From NCBI GenBank assembly GCA_015501595.1, contig JADNRX010000136.1, positions 62,001-126,000 of the forward strand: 64,000 nt of DNA. The letters are read 5' to 3'. This document shows, piece after piece, positions 34,624-46,977 of the stretch. A model generated the notes under the pieces. It was not told the DNA's origin, did not search any database, and worked only from the letters and a program-made list of their open reading frames with translations. A program made the position numbers and the translations under genes. How positions within the stretch are numbered: the first letter of the stretch is position 1; every line of letters begins with the position of its first letter. The DNA is from Hymenopellis radicata. Taxonomy: Eukaryota; Basidiomycota; Agaricomycetes; Agaricales; Physalacriaceae.

Positions 34624-36360
34624 GGCGAAAAGTTGAGCGTTCGAAGGACATTGCGCGTTTTTTGTAGGAGCGCGTGAGACGCGGAGTTGACGGTGGGATT
34701 TCCTGCTCCGACGATACCGCTAAGATTAGGTTGGTGGAAATCGACATCGCAGTATCATGTTCGGAAAATGCGGGGGGCTAAATCCACAGCTGGGCCTGGC
34801 TGATTGGGCGGATCCGACGCCTTTACGACACCCGACGATACGTAGGGTTATGACTCGAAGGTGATGGGCGATTGACACCCCGAGGTAAAGCTGTCATTCA
34901 ATGAGAAGAATAATATAAAGCGGAGCTTCACGACATACGGTTTTTGTCTAATGTATTGTTATTGAGAAAGCCTGTGACATTGGGCCTTCATCGGTGGACA
35001 TCGTTCCATGGACGCATGAACGATGAGACCGGCGGAATGAAGTCCTTTGAAAGAAGACGAGGCATCGGTCACTAAGCGGGGGCGCCGCGGCGCTGTTGGT
35101 TGTGGTGGTCGACGAAAATACGTGGGAGACGCGTTGACGTTGGAGGAATGGCGTCGTTGGTTGAGTAACGTGGTGACATAGTGAGCGCCGTCACAGTTTG
35201 CACGGTGATGGTGGCAGGCTCAAACGGGCCGCTGGCGACGCATTGCGAGTAGTCAGAAAAATGATTAGCGGAATGCTGGGAGAGCCATGTCGATCGAGAG
35301 CTGCGGTGGGCGTGGCCGGCGACCGTTCGCGAAGGACTTTATACCGTCAAGGGGGGCCAAAAAGCAGAGGCAAGACACGCCTGTAGTCCTCATCATGGCG
35401 CTCTTCTGCATAGGAGAGCCGGATGGCCAACTGATGTGTGGGATGGTGTTGGTGAGGTCGAGTGAGTGAGCGGTGGTAGACGCGTAAGTACGAGAGAGGT
35501 GATAGCGGTCCCAGGCAACTTGGGAGGCTAGGTGGCAACGGCGATGGAGTAGACGACGCGTCTGGAGCTGTCGACGGGCTGACTATGGCTGGATAACCGG
35601 TTGGGAGGCAACGATGACGCGTGGAGAGCGAGCTATGGTGGCGAGAGGGGAGGGGCGCAGATGGCGGTGATGGTGGTAAGAGAGAGAAAGCCATCTGTCC
35701 GCCGCAGCCACAGTCTGCGCTGCCGTCGTATGATGATCTAGCCACATAGCGCCCCTGCGACGCAGGCGACACCAAGTCGGAGAGCACGATGCTGTCGTCG
35801 GCGTCATTGAGATCAGCGTCGGACGATGTCGACGGCCTGTAGCGTCGTCATCTCATCTAAATCCGATGAACCGATGCGTTAACAGCTCCGTGGAAGAACA
35901 CAACAACGACGTGGGTGAGGAGAGAGGATGGGGTGATGACGGTGAACGACAGCGCATCGCGCAGGAAGAAGCCAGCGATGCGCGACCACTGGGCGGCAGA
36001 GGACGAAAGTTGGTTGGCGAAAATGGCGTCGATGATGGCGGTGGTTGGAGGCAGGAGAGCGTGTGAGCGAGTAGTGGTGGCAGGCGGGTTATTGACTGGC
36101 GCAGTAAGACGCGTCAGCGGTGGCAGAAAACGTGCAAGCACGACGCAAGAGAGGGTGACGAGTGCAGGCGTCGGACACAGCGACCGCGTCAGAAATGCGC
36201 TCATGCGTCGTGGTCAGAGGCAAGCTGCATGGTGGTGGGAGACAAGAGATGATGATGTGATCACGGCACCCGGCGGAATCCGAGGCCCGTCCCGCGCCCG
36301 CACCACCAGCGCCCGCTGATACTCACGCCCTCCTCCTCCTCGGGAAGCTCCTCCATAATT
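34624..36360. other. Gene-poor GC-rich stretch
   Basis: Long low-complexity runs rich in GGTGG, GGCGA and GATGG produce many overlapping open frames on both strands. None has a recognisable domain, and no splice-supported gene model was found. Confidence 0.45.
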
Positions 36361-36365
36361 TTGGG

Positions 36366-36498
36366 TGCTCTACATAGCTCCCTCGTACCTCGGTCGCGCT
36401 CCGCCCTCGTCCCTCGGGCTGCGCCAAACACAATGCTCTACATAGCTCCCTCGTCCCTCGGTCGCGCTCCGCCCTCGTTCCTCGGGCTGCGCAAAAAT
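36366..36498. repeat. 68-bp tandem repeat, two copies
   Basis: The unit beginning TGCTCTACATAGCTCCCTCG starts at 36366 and again at 36434 with a few differences. It is rich in CCTCGGTCGCGC and CCTCGGGC words. Confidence 0.85.
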
Positions 36499-36600
36499 GT
36501 TGGCTGCGTCGCCAAGGCTCCGAGCCCACCCACTGCGTGGGTGAATTTAAAACGCAGCCTCGCCTAGGCTCGGCGCCCGCCCACTGGTTCGATCCGCGCA

Positions 36601-36625
36601 GCAGGTTCGACCCCTGCGGTGGTCA
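36601..36625 (+). repeat. tRNA-like 3' half (T arm plus acceptor strand)
   Basis: GCAGG-TTCGACC-CCTGC is a perfect T arm, followed by GGTGGTCA like a tRNA 3' acceptor strand. No matching 5' half is visible upstream, so this is a tRNA fragment or the tRNA-derived part of a SINE. Confidence 0.5.
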
Positions 36626-36942
36626 CTCGAGTGTGGGGAATATTGAAGTCCACCTATATTTTTGCACTTTTCAGTACGAAAAGATCGTTGAATAGACTTG
36701 AGAATGAGTTGGAACAAAAAGGAAAGCATCGATTGAATCTATACATCTAGTACAAGGCCTCCCCATTTTATTCTGACAGACTTAGTTCCATCATGACATC
36801 CTCGAAGGCCATCATGAAAGGAAGATTAACACAGCTAACCACCACGTACCACAAACTCATCTAAAGCCGTTCGTGCTCCCAGAAAGCTAAATGCAAGGTG
36901 TTACTTTGTCTCTAACCGCCACCACTAAAAGAAACCAAATCA

Positions 36943-39308
36943 TCACGGCTGCCGACTCAGACTACTCCTCAACCGCACGGCTTCGCCCTTGTAGTAGATC
37001 CACACAGGGAACGGAATGCCCAACAGGATACCGAAACCTTCAAGATATCAGCAATAAACCTTTGGGATGCTGAAATGCACATACCGGCTAATAGGGAGTT
37101 TCCACCACCGAGACCGAGGGCGTCAAACATCTGGGCACCGAACAGCGGGAACGCAAATCCCAACAGGGAGCGGAAGACCTGGGTAGCCGCATAACAGTCA
37201 GTTCATGAAGCCGGTGGCACGAAAAGAATGCCGGACCGATGCAGCGGCTAGAGCACTCGCGGCGAACATGAAGGTGTCGACGAGGTAGAGTTGGATGGGG
37301 ATGCTGTGGAATCATCGTCAGTTGGAGACATCGAATGAAGGAGGCGTGCACAAACAATGTAGTCATCATGCCTAAATCACGAAAGCGTTAAAAAGTAGTC
37401 GGAGGACCTCGAATATGAAAGCACATACCGAAGCCAAATATTCCAGACCCAATGATAGGCATGATCCAATGAACTTGGGCTTGGGCTGACCATCCGTACC
37501 AGCTTATACGGAATATACGTTTCCACCTCTCAGATATGGTATAAAGCACTCACAAAAGACCTATCGGGACAAAGAACGACCCAAAGAACAAAGCGGGAAT
37601 TCGCATCTCGGGCTTGCCAACACCATTATTCTTGCTTGCCAACTGGCAGTGAAATTTGATGAGTTCCCTGTAGATAGCGAAAGGAGAAGAAGAGACGGCG
37701 CACATAGTGATAAACCTGATCAGCCGTTTTAGCACCGAATGCAGTCGCCGCGAGGAATCCAAAGCCCATTCCCAAGTATACGAGACCTCCAACGCCGGTG
37801 TTGAAGTGATATATCTCGGAGAAGACAGCTACGGGGTATCAAAGTCAGATATGGCGCGGAGACTGGGGATTGAATCAACACACTCGGGAAAGTCGTGAAC
37901 ATGAGATAGTATATCCCTGTAAGGCATAGTTAAGAGAAGCGCACTCGATGTATTGGCAGATGTGACTGACCGTACATGCTAACCAAGAACATGAGTCAGT
38001 ATCTTATTCTATTTCAGGGAAACAGGCACTCACAAGGCCATATAAAGACTCAACACAAAGCAGATAAAGCTCCTGGTGAGGAGAATAACTGGGCGGGAAA
38101 GGTTAACCCACAAGTACTCCCACTTGGTCATACCCGCCGCAGGATGATGGAAGTGCTGAGCCTTCTCCACGTCACCAGAGCGCTTCGCCTCGCGTTCGCG
38201 CAAAACGGGCGCATACGTCTCTTCGAGAATCGGAATGCCGATGCAAGCCGCCAAGCCCGAAACACCTGATTAGCAATCAGCGTGGATTGAGGATACATAG
38301 TCGGGACGCTACACACCAGCAATGACAATGAACACGTACTTGGGCCCGATCTCCTCAGAGATGAAGCCACCTGCGACAGGACCAACCGCTGGACCGACGA
38401 GAGGTCCTAAACTATACAGGGCCATCGCTGATGCGCGATCCCTCTCAGAGAAGAGGTCGCCGATGGTACCTCCGCCGCAAGCAATTGGTGCGCTTCCCGA
38501 GAAACCAGCTGTACCGAATTTGTCAGCGACATCACTTTAATCTGCGTTAATGATTACCGAGGAATCGAAAGGCAATCAATGCGCCGGTGTTGGGGGCATA
38601 TGCACATCCCATGTTGAATGCTATTGAAAGAAGGTTCGCGATGTGCAAGACCTGAAAGGCACTTTTTGGGTGATTGAAGGCGTGCAATGGATTTCGAGAC
38701 GTACCCATGTACGGCCGTACATCTCTGATATTGGAGCTAGGAATAGCGGCTTGAACGCAGTTCGTTAGCATTTAAGCAATAGTGTGAAACGCCATGGGAC
38801 CTACCCCAATTGCAAACGAGAGCAAGAATATGCTCAAGGTGAGCGCAAGGAGAGTCTCGCTGGTGATACCATATTGAGCCCCCAGTATGGGAAGACCGGG
38901 TGCCATCATGGAGCTCGCCAAAGGAGAAACGAAGGTGTACAAGGAGACCTAGATGTTGTTCAACGCGTATTCATCTTGAAACACCAATCACTCACAATCG
39001 AAACAATGATCCACTTGCGACGGGACGGCTAGGAGGTGGCTGGTTAGTGCTTGAACGACATTAGGTGAAGAGAGAGACGCGAGTACCCAATTCCGAGGAT
39101 TTTTGTCCGAATCCTCCCATTCGTCCTCATGGCGTTCAACCTCCTCCTCCTTCCTATCCACAGGTATAGCTGACTCGCCATGCCCATTAGACACGAACCG
39201 CTCTAGCGCCAACGACGGCACGGCAGTATTCGCCTGGCCATGGATGGCCGTCAGCGAGGAATGAGCCGACTGTGTCACCTTGGAGGACGCTTCAGTTGAG
39301 GACGACAT
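36943..39308 (-). CDS. MFS multidrug exporter, DHA1 (TPO/FLR-like), copy 2
   Basis: Paralogue of the gene at 1661-3954, in the same orientation and with the same exon plan. The start at 39308-39306 gives MSSSTEASSKVTQSAHSSL. Exons include PLFLAPISEMYGRTW (motif A), VLHIANLLSIAFNMGCAYAP and ACGGGTIGDLFSE-type sequence. They also include the antiporter motif around LGPLVGPAVGPVAGG, EETYAPVLREREAKRSGDVE and GKPEMRIPALFFGSFFVPIG. It ends WIYYKGEAVRLRSSLSRQP with stop TGA at 36945-36943. An additional intron, absent from copy 1, splits the exon between FRFL and AGFSGSAP (about 38510-38565). It appears intact and is probably a plasma-membrane exporter; the substrate is unknown. Confidence 0.82.
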
Positions 39309-41738
39309 GAAAGCAAAGGAAGACGTACACAATTTCAGGGACCAACTCACTTTATATTTGATGCGTGCGACGCTGGCGCCAATTGACGAGATAACTCGTT
39401 GGTCAAGGTGCCCACGTGAGCATGTTTTCCCCTTTGGTTATCCTCCATCCCCCGTTTCCTGCCCGCCAGCGCCCGGAGGCTCAGTTAGCCCAGTCTCCAT
39501 CGACATCCGGAGGAGAAATTCAGATAGCTGCACTTGTACGCGTTCATGAAAATGCACTCGTCCTTCAATCTCCTCACAAACTGATCACTGGTGGCCCATA
39601 GTAATACCGACCCTCGATTGTCCGTGTATGTACCGGGAAGCCCGATCTATGAAATGGATCTCAGGATGAGGGCAGTTGTAACGTTGCTCAGGCAAGATCG
39701 ACTATGTAGTGACCGTGGAATTGAGCTAAGCCCGCGGTCATGATGAACCCTGCGAACAAGCCTTCAAATGCTGCTTCACGAGCGACGTAACAACAATGCG
39801 ACGATATGCCTATACTGCGTAGAGACTGCTCAAAACGATATTTTGTGTTCAAAAGAGTATCCAGACAGCTCACAAACCAGCATATCTTGAAGTTGGCGCC
39901 GGTTTCTGCGTACCTGCGTGCGTGACGAGGCGCAACATCGCACTCTTCCAATGTAGAGAATAAATACTTAGAGCTAGTCATCATCAGTACACCTTGGACT
40001 TCCGTACAACTTCCGTAGCGTGATAGGAATGCAGCAGACCTATTGTCGATGTCGAGTCGTCGTCCATAGGACGACTTAAATAGACCCCGAGCGAGTAGTT
40101 TCTTAACTTTTCCGTCTCGTGCGACATTCACGTGAGAAACCTTCGACGAACAGATCTCCCAGGTCGTGCCTTTCTTCGTCGGACCTTGCTTCGTTCAATA
40201 ACCTTCCGAGTCAAGGGGATCGGATCACAGAATCTGCCACGCCGTCTCCAAAAGATTATCGCAACGATGATCATCATCCGAAAATGGCAATCGCCCCTTT
40301 TCGCCGCTTGTGCCACCGTCTTTCCGTTTTCTACGCTTTGTTTTGGCTTCGTTCTGCCTCTTAAAGGCGACGCCTACTGACCAGCAATGTCGTAGAGTAG
40401 AATAATCATTATTATTGATACGAGCGGTAGTGGCAAGACGGAAGCAACGCGACGCGGTCCTCAGTCATTTCCGTTGATCACGTGCAGAGTTGAAAATATT
40501 GCATTTTATTTCTACATTGCTCATCGCTCCACGGACAAGTGTCATTACTCGTCCAATAATCGTTTAAATATGTTACATGAAATGTGTCTACTACAAATAT
40601 TTATTCAAGGCCTACGTCAAAAGTTACACGAGGATTGACACTTTGCCTGTCTAAAAGTTTGAGCGTCCAAAGTAAACACAATCAAACAGACCAGACGTTT
40701 TGAGAAATCCAGTGATCGGATACCCCTTGTTCCGAGTCTCCGACTTCTTGAATCGACGAACTGCCGGATTGGGACTGCGATCGTGTGCGCGTGCACGTGT
40801 CAAGTGTTTTGCCATCTTGCCACGTCCTCGACATCTGCGCCTTCTCTCTCGTGCCCTCGTTCTTAGCTGGAGCCTCAGGATTTTGTCTAAACTGTTTATT
40901 CTGACACGACGGTACCTCTTTCTGGGCTTAGTCACCATTTCTTCCCCCCAGTTATTAGATGTTCTCAACCTCAAAAGGATGGTCATCTCTTGGTCCTTGA
41001 TTTGTATAGCTGTATTTCCAGCCGAATCACATCCTCCTTCCTAATGACATCTCTTGTGTTCCACATTTGTTTGTGAGTTTGCCCCCTCAGTGTTCGTCGG
41101 CCCTGCCTTCCTTAGGGATTGCCATCCCGCTTGGTCTAGTTACTAGCCAACCTATCTGGCCTTCGGGCCTATTATCGCGCTTGCGCACCCATCACCGCCC
41201 TCGGGCATTATCATCCAATCATTCCCAATAGCACCATCGTTATGTTCGCGCACCCATCGCGTTCGCGAATCTCTCGCCGGGCACTCATCTTTGCCTTCGC
41301 TATTGTCATCGTATTTGTGCAACGTATCACTGCATGAATGCGCTTGCTCGGCACCTGGATGGCCGACGCCGTGGTGCTCAAGCACACAACCACATCTCAT
41401 CTGTTCTCTGGCATACACAGAGTAGTATCTCTTTCACTTCTACCATTAGTGCTCACACTCCTCGGAGGCACTCAGCACTTCGCATCGCTCTGTTTGGGGT
41501 TTCGGGTTCGGTTGTCCTTCAGGGGGCTTCGCCCTGAGAGTGTTGCTCTGTGTGGTGTGTTAGCTAAGGGTTCTCCTGATACTTCTCCTTGCACCTTGCG
41601 TACTTACTGGACTCGACGTCTCTGCCTGAGATCTCGCCGGGCTGGAGTTCACCGCGCGACAGTGACCTCTGTCTCCCCCGGCTGAGAGCCGCCGGAGTTT
41701 ATCAATCTAAGTCAAAACCCGGGTGCGATGACCCAACG
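39309..41738. other. Long stretch without a recognised gene
   Basis: A minus-strand frame of 147 codons at 39688-40131 and a pair of overlapping frames at 40651-41044 have no recognisable domain. From about 41155 to 41275 there is a run of tiny GC hairpins (gccttcgggc, gcgcttgcgc, ccctcgggca, gcgttcgcg). The rest looks unique. Confidence 0.4.
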
Positions 41739-43040
41739 ATGACCTCCCCACTATCTCAGTCTGCGAACGCTATGGCAGAAAATGCTTCGATTGAACCTCT
41801 TGGAACTAGACTCTCTTGCGAAATGTCCTGGGTAGCCATTCAACCTTTTCTTGAATCACGGGGCTATCGGCTTCGTCCGCGCTTTCATCCAAACTGGGAA
41901 CCGTCTTGGATTCGCAGAGGGATGACTTTCAGCGAAGCCTGGAACCATCCACTTGAGGACGCGATGGTCATACCGGTACAAACCTTTGCATTTTGTTTCT
42001 AGCTGCAACTCATGCTTGTGTTTTCAGTGTCGCGCCGACCTCGTTGATGCCATCGGACCCGACGGTCGCAAGGTCATCTTGAAACGCGTGGCAAAGGGAT
42101 CGAATGAGGAGATCATGTCCATTCGGCTCAATGCTCTGGACAAAGAGGACCCTTTCAACCACTTGGTTCCACTGCTTGACACCATCGACTTACCGAACGA
42201 GGAACAAGTCCTCCTTGTGATGCCTTGCTTCCGTCCTTCTAAGGAGGTTCCTTCCTTCCATTGCCGAGAGGAGGTCATAGAATATACAAGACAGCTTCTC
42301 GAGGTATAGTGACTGTATCATAGCTCAAGACTTGTATCTTAGATGCTGTTTAGGGCATCGTGTTCTTGCATTCTCACAATTTTTCCCACCGGTACGATTT
42401 CGCTCGGGGGTTCTCTTCACCACCTCTAACGTTTAGCAGTGACATTTGCGCCTCAAACATCGTCATGGATTCTAGCCGGGTTGTACCAAGCGGATTCCAT
42501 TTTGCTGCGCCTTATTTACAAGAAGCCTGCGAGAACTGCAACTGGGTGAAGACGCGGCGGCGCTGTCGGGTCCGACCGGTCAAGTACTTCTTCATAGACT
42601 TTGAATCTGTGAGTTTTCATCCGGAAGGTACGGAGAACGCTCGGGTGCTTGGTATCTTTGGGCAGTACAACGTCATGCCCGAATTGTCGTTGTCTGTGCC
42701 CTATAATCCCTTCAAGGTCGACATTTTTCAGGCGGCTTGGACAATCCTTGCATTCTTCGAGGTTGGTCTTTTCTTCGCGGATACTAAAACATGTACTGAG
42801 ATGGTACAGAATTACGGTGGTCTCGATGATTTCAAAGACTTCTTCCAGACGTTTTGTACACGACGCCCTGAGGCTAGACCTACTGCCGCGGAGGCTCTCG
42901 CGGCGTTTGAGAGTTTCGTTAGCGCCATGAAGCCTCGTGAACGAAAGTACCTTGTCTGGGATAAGCAAGAATTCTTCCACCCTCGCATCATCCAGCGCTC
43001 GCTTGTGCGGATATGTCCACCATTAAATCGTTTCCTTTAG
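41739..43040 (+). CDS. Basidiomycete protein-kinase-like protein
   Basis: ATG at 41739 is chosen (MTSPLSQSANAMAE); ATGs at 41728 and 41772 are possible. Five exons follow. The sequence DGRKVILKRVAKGSNEEI supplies the ATP-site lysine, LLVMPCFRPSKEVPSF resembles a hinge region, and the catalytic loop HRDICASNIVMDSS is created by splicing across 42388-42440. The metal-binding DFG is replaced by DFE (YFFIDFESVSFH). Then come NVMPELSLSVPYNPFKVDIF and RRPEARPTAAEALAAF. This layout belongs to a large Agaricomycete family of kinase-like proteins with the PEL...VPYxPFKVDI segment. Because of DFE, catalytic activity is uncertain. The stop is at 43040. A MITE begins 12 bp downstream. Confidence 0.8.
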
Positions 43041-43051
43041 ATGTTGTGCTG

Positions 43052-43439
43052 CAAGGGGGTACCGGAAATGCGAGCCGGCACCCCGGGCAGGTAGGTAGGG
43101 TCCCCGCCGGAGGCCTTAAAAAATTTTTGGACCTCGCCTTGGGGGGTACCTACTACTACCATTGATAGCTCTAAGTCACTTCTGAAGCATGTATGCATGC
43201 TCTAGAGGATGAATTAAGTCCTGCAGTTGTGCATAGAGTGCCCATGCTACAGTAGTCTCGAAGTCTGGCAGATGACTCAGGAAGTGTCTCGACCGAGGTT
43301 TGAACCAGCCACCAGAGCGACCCCGGGTAATTACCATATAAGGCAGGTAAGGTCACGTGAAGGTAGGTAGGTTCCGCGGCCGAGGGCTTAATGAAAGATT
43401 CAACCCCATGTGTTGAATAAGAATTTTCGGACCCCCTTG
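43052..43439. mobile_element. hAT-like MITE, 388 bp
   Basis: It begins CAAGGGGGTACCGGAAAT and ends ATTTTCGGACCCCCTTG, imperfect inverted termini. The 8-bp host sequence TTGTGCTG flanks it on both sides (43044-43051 and 43440-43447). An 8-bp duplication is the signature of the hAT superfamily. The interior contains repeated ggtaggtaggt words and AT-rich ttaaaaaattttt but no coding capacity. Confidence 0.75.
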
Positions 43440-43839
43440 TTGTGCTGTCAATGGTTACTTGGGCTCGACTCGGTAGAGAACACGAACGGACTTTGTGTGG
43501 CGTTGGCTGAAATATAGCTTCCCCTTGAGCATGCCGTTGTATAGAGGCTCCTATTGAGAGGCGTTAACGCAACCGCGCATGGTTAACCATGTCGTTCATA
43601 GGCGTCTGACAAGAAAGACATAATATGTCGGGTTACAAGTATATCCTCGTTCACACTCTGTTCTTGCCTTTAGGATTGGCGCTAAAGCAGGTGAGAGGTT
43701 ACTGTTACTGCCAGTGCTAAGAGGTAGTCTCGGAACCCGACTTCATAGGGATTCAAAGACATTCGTTCACCTCTACTTGGTACCAGTAAACATCTTTTGT
43801 TTGGGAACAAACTTCTGATTGTCTTCTTCATACTTCCAC

Positions 43840-45103
43840 TTAGATTGCATATACCAGCTCGTCTACCAACCCAGCTGCTTTCCTTCCGACACCAGCCGAA
43901 AAGATATAGCCGCCCCCAGCTACCCCATAGGCATGGACAATCTTCATCCCTGCTATAGTTTCTTTCTCTACGCGTACGCCGCTTTTCCGTCCCGGTCGGA
44001 TGCCCACAATATCTCGAATCAGATCGAGCTCCGCGACAGTCTGCGGATACGCGCCCGGCGTCGTGATCTCGTGTACACGGCGGAGGATGTCGCTTTTGAA
44101 CGATTCGTCGACTGCTTTATCACTGGACGGCGCATTTTAACATCGTCACTATCGCAACAAGGCGGGAGAACACACCTATTGCCGTAGAGCTTCACACCTC
44201 CCAATATGCATGTCCCGTCCAAGCGAGGCAGGGAATAGGTGTATTCCTTTCCACTGTTTCTGGTCAACGCGTTCTGCGTGCATGGCTCAAGAACGGCACT
44301 CACTGGCGGATCATAATCTTCGTTTCCTTGTCATTTCGAACCAGCATAGTCTGACCGCGAATCAGCTCAACCTCGTCGTCTTCCACTCCTCCCAAAAATT
44401 TGGCACCGCATCCGGCCGCGTTGACGTATACATCCGCCTTAAACGACTTGAGCTCCGATATGTGTTGGATTTCTTGACGGACGAATTTCACGCCGGCCGC
44501 GGTTAGACGGTCGTGTATCCAGGCGAGATAAACCTGGGGATCCATGATGACCGTGTCATACTCGAAGCTGATCCCGACTCCTGCGGGAAGTTCGGACGCG
44601 TCCATCTTCCTGCACTACGAGAGTCACGCCTGTTCTCGCCATCGGATCGGCGAATCGCGAACTCACGTTGGGCATGAACTTGGAATACCACACCTCGGCC
44701 TCATCGGTTATCTCATCCCACATATCGACCATGACCGTGCGCTAGAACCTTGTTATTCCCGTTACTGCTATTAGCAAAGGACGTTGGCTTACCTTTATCG
44801 ATGTCTCTGGGCTGGTCTCTGCCAGATCCCACATGTACTTGAAAGCCACCTTCTGCATGTCGACCTCGCCCTCGCTGGATCCCATGAGCGGCAGGAAGCA
44901 GGCTCCAGCCCATGGTGACGCCCATCCTTGCGAGGTGTTGTCTCCTACAACATCGCGCGCGACAATCGTGACGTTGTAAGCCCGGGACAAAGCTAGTGCT
45001 ACAGAAAGACCAGTGATTCCCGAACCCAGAACGACGACAGATGGTGCCACTGTTTGCGGAAGGAAAGTCAGTACTTGTCTATCTCTTCTTCATCTAACTT
45101 ACT
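43840..45103 (-). CDS. D-amino-acid oxidase (FAD-dependent, DAO family)
   Basis: The dinucleotide-binding start [20 protein letters not shown] is followed by [14 protein letters not shown], the conserved substrate-loop region, and [14 protein letters not shown]. Later exons give [56 protein letters not shown] and [20 protein letters not shown]. They continue with [20 protein letters not shown] and [20 protein letters not shown], ending ELVYAI with TAA at 43842-43840. These are the FAD- and substrate-binding landmarks of D-amino-acid oxidases (oxidative deamination giving a 2-oxo acid, NH3 and H2O2). No ATG directly precedes APSV. The ATG appears only after removal of a GTAAGT...CAG intron (45102-45050), with A at 45103 and TG at 45049-45048. 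The gene is divergent from the MFS gene. Confidence 0.85.
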
Positions 45104-45423
45104 TATGATTTTGAATGAGTGAAGTGTGAGGGCGTTAGGCTTATATTCACAATCGAGCGACCGAAACTCGTCCGAATGATATGCTTTATGTATCGGGCGG
45201 ACTGATGATAAGACAAACCTTGTGCACTCCCTTGCTGTGATTCGATTGGCTCCACCGCAGGAGAGCGTGACAACTGCCTGCCAGCGCTAGCTCAAGAAAG
45301 TCGTACCTTTGTTATCACGTTCGCATTGCAATTTGTCCTGAGGTGCAGCAGGTCTCGTCCTTATCTCGTTATGTTCTTGAAAAGCGGCCCAATGCCGAGG
45401 AGCGCTCTTTGCACCTTATCACT
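45104..45423. promoter_or_regulatory. Divergent promoter region, DAAO / allantoate-type MFS
   Basis: The 320-bp gap between divergent starts includes two GATA-type words (tgatgataagac near 45205-45216), the usual sites for nitrogen-catabolite GATA factors. Both neighbours could serve nitrogen scavenging. This is inference from position and consensus. Confidence 0.35.
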
Positions 45424-46977
45424 ATGAGCGACGCTAAGCTCCCGGCCGACGTCAGTGTGAAGGACAGTTCTGTGTCGAGTGTCACGGGTGTCTCGGAGTA
45501 CGATGAGTACCTTCAGCTTGCTGAAGAGTTCAAAGGGGATCGTCTGAGGAAGACTATCCGCAAGGTTTGAAGTTTTGCAGCGTCTGTTGCGCCGGTTGTA
45601 CTTATTGAACACTCTACGTAGGTTGACCGCCATCTGTTGCCTATGCTCATCTTCATTTATCTCCTCAGTTACATCGACCGAACGAACGTCGTATGTGTTC
45701 GCCTACTATTAGCGTGTTCACTTATTAACCTTTTGCGAATTGTAGGGAAACGCAAAGTTGTTTGGGGCATTAGATGATCTCGGCATGTCCTCGCAAGATT
45801 GGAACACGGGTCTGTGTGTGTTCTTTGTGACTTACAGCTTAGGCGCAGTGTAAGTCATCCTTGAACACTTGCAGTCGAGTTTTCTCACAGAGGCGTTGTA
45901 GTCCAGCCAACTTGGCTCTTTCAAGATTTGGACCCAAGGTGACAAGTTTCTTCCTCGACTATCAGCCAACATATCCCTTCAATTCAGATCTGGATTCCGT
46001 TTATTCTCGCTATGGTCTCCATCATCCTCATCATTCACGGTCTTGTCTCGAACAGGGGCGGCTGGTATACCATGAGGTCGGTGATCCCACCATTTACTCT
46101 ATACCAGCCTCGCTCATTGGCCATCAGACTGCTTCTGGGTTGGTTCGAAGCTGGAATCTATCCAGGATGCAGCTACGTCCTCACTACGTGGTACAACACG
46201 TATGAAATCCAGAAGCGGTTGACGTTCTTCTACTCTGGTGCATGTGCCGCTGGCGCGTTCAGCGGTCTCCTTGCGTACGGTATTGGCCAGCTGGACTATG
46301 TTTGGGGATATAGAGGCTGGCGGTTCATTTATGTGATCGAAGGTCTTTTCACGTTTTGTGTTGCGTGCTTTGCGTATTTCGTCGTTCTTCCGAGTCCCAA
46401 TGAGAGTGGGAAGTGGCTGCACGAGGATGAGAGGAAGTTTTTGGTGTTGAGGCACAAGTATTCGGCCGGAGGCGGTGTTGCGGAAAAGACCAACTTTGAT
46501 TGGAAGTACGCGAGGCGGCGGCGAAGGTGAGGTTCAATCATCGTGAACTGTCTGCTGAATCTGGGATGTTTAGTCGCCGCATACGTACTTTATCGGAGCG
46601 ACTCAATTCTCAGTTGCTGTTGCTGTGTATGGGCTGAGCTTCACGATTCCGACGATGTGAGTGATGAACACACTTGAAATGTGGCGTTGAAACGGCTCTA
46701 GCATGAACAATATGGGATACTCGAATGCGAAATCTCAAGCAATGTCGGCACCTCCCTATGTCTTTGCTTGCTTCGTCACATTCGCTAGTGGCTGGTTTGC
46801 GGATCGGTATCAACAACGAATGTTGGCGATGGTTCTTCCTGCCTGTCTGGCACTCACGTCAGTACTTTTGAATCATTTCAGCGCGTTCGGTCTGACTTTC
46901 AGTCTAGAGGCTATGCCATTGCTGTAGGCACTGTCTCACACAGTAACCTGACTGGGGTGACATGTAATACCTTTAAC

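Noticed and set aside
34624..36360. Several 60-146 codon frames on both strands
   Set aside because: They arise from low-complexity GGTGG/CCACC sequence and show no domains or splice support.
36943..39308. MFS copies 1 and 2 as a recent duplication
   Set aside because: Protein and intron differences are substantial and one intron differs in presence, so the duplication is old.
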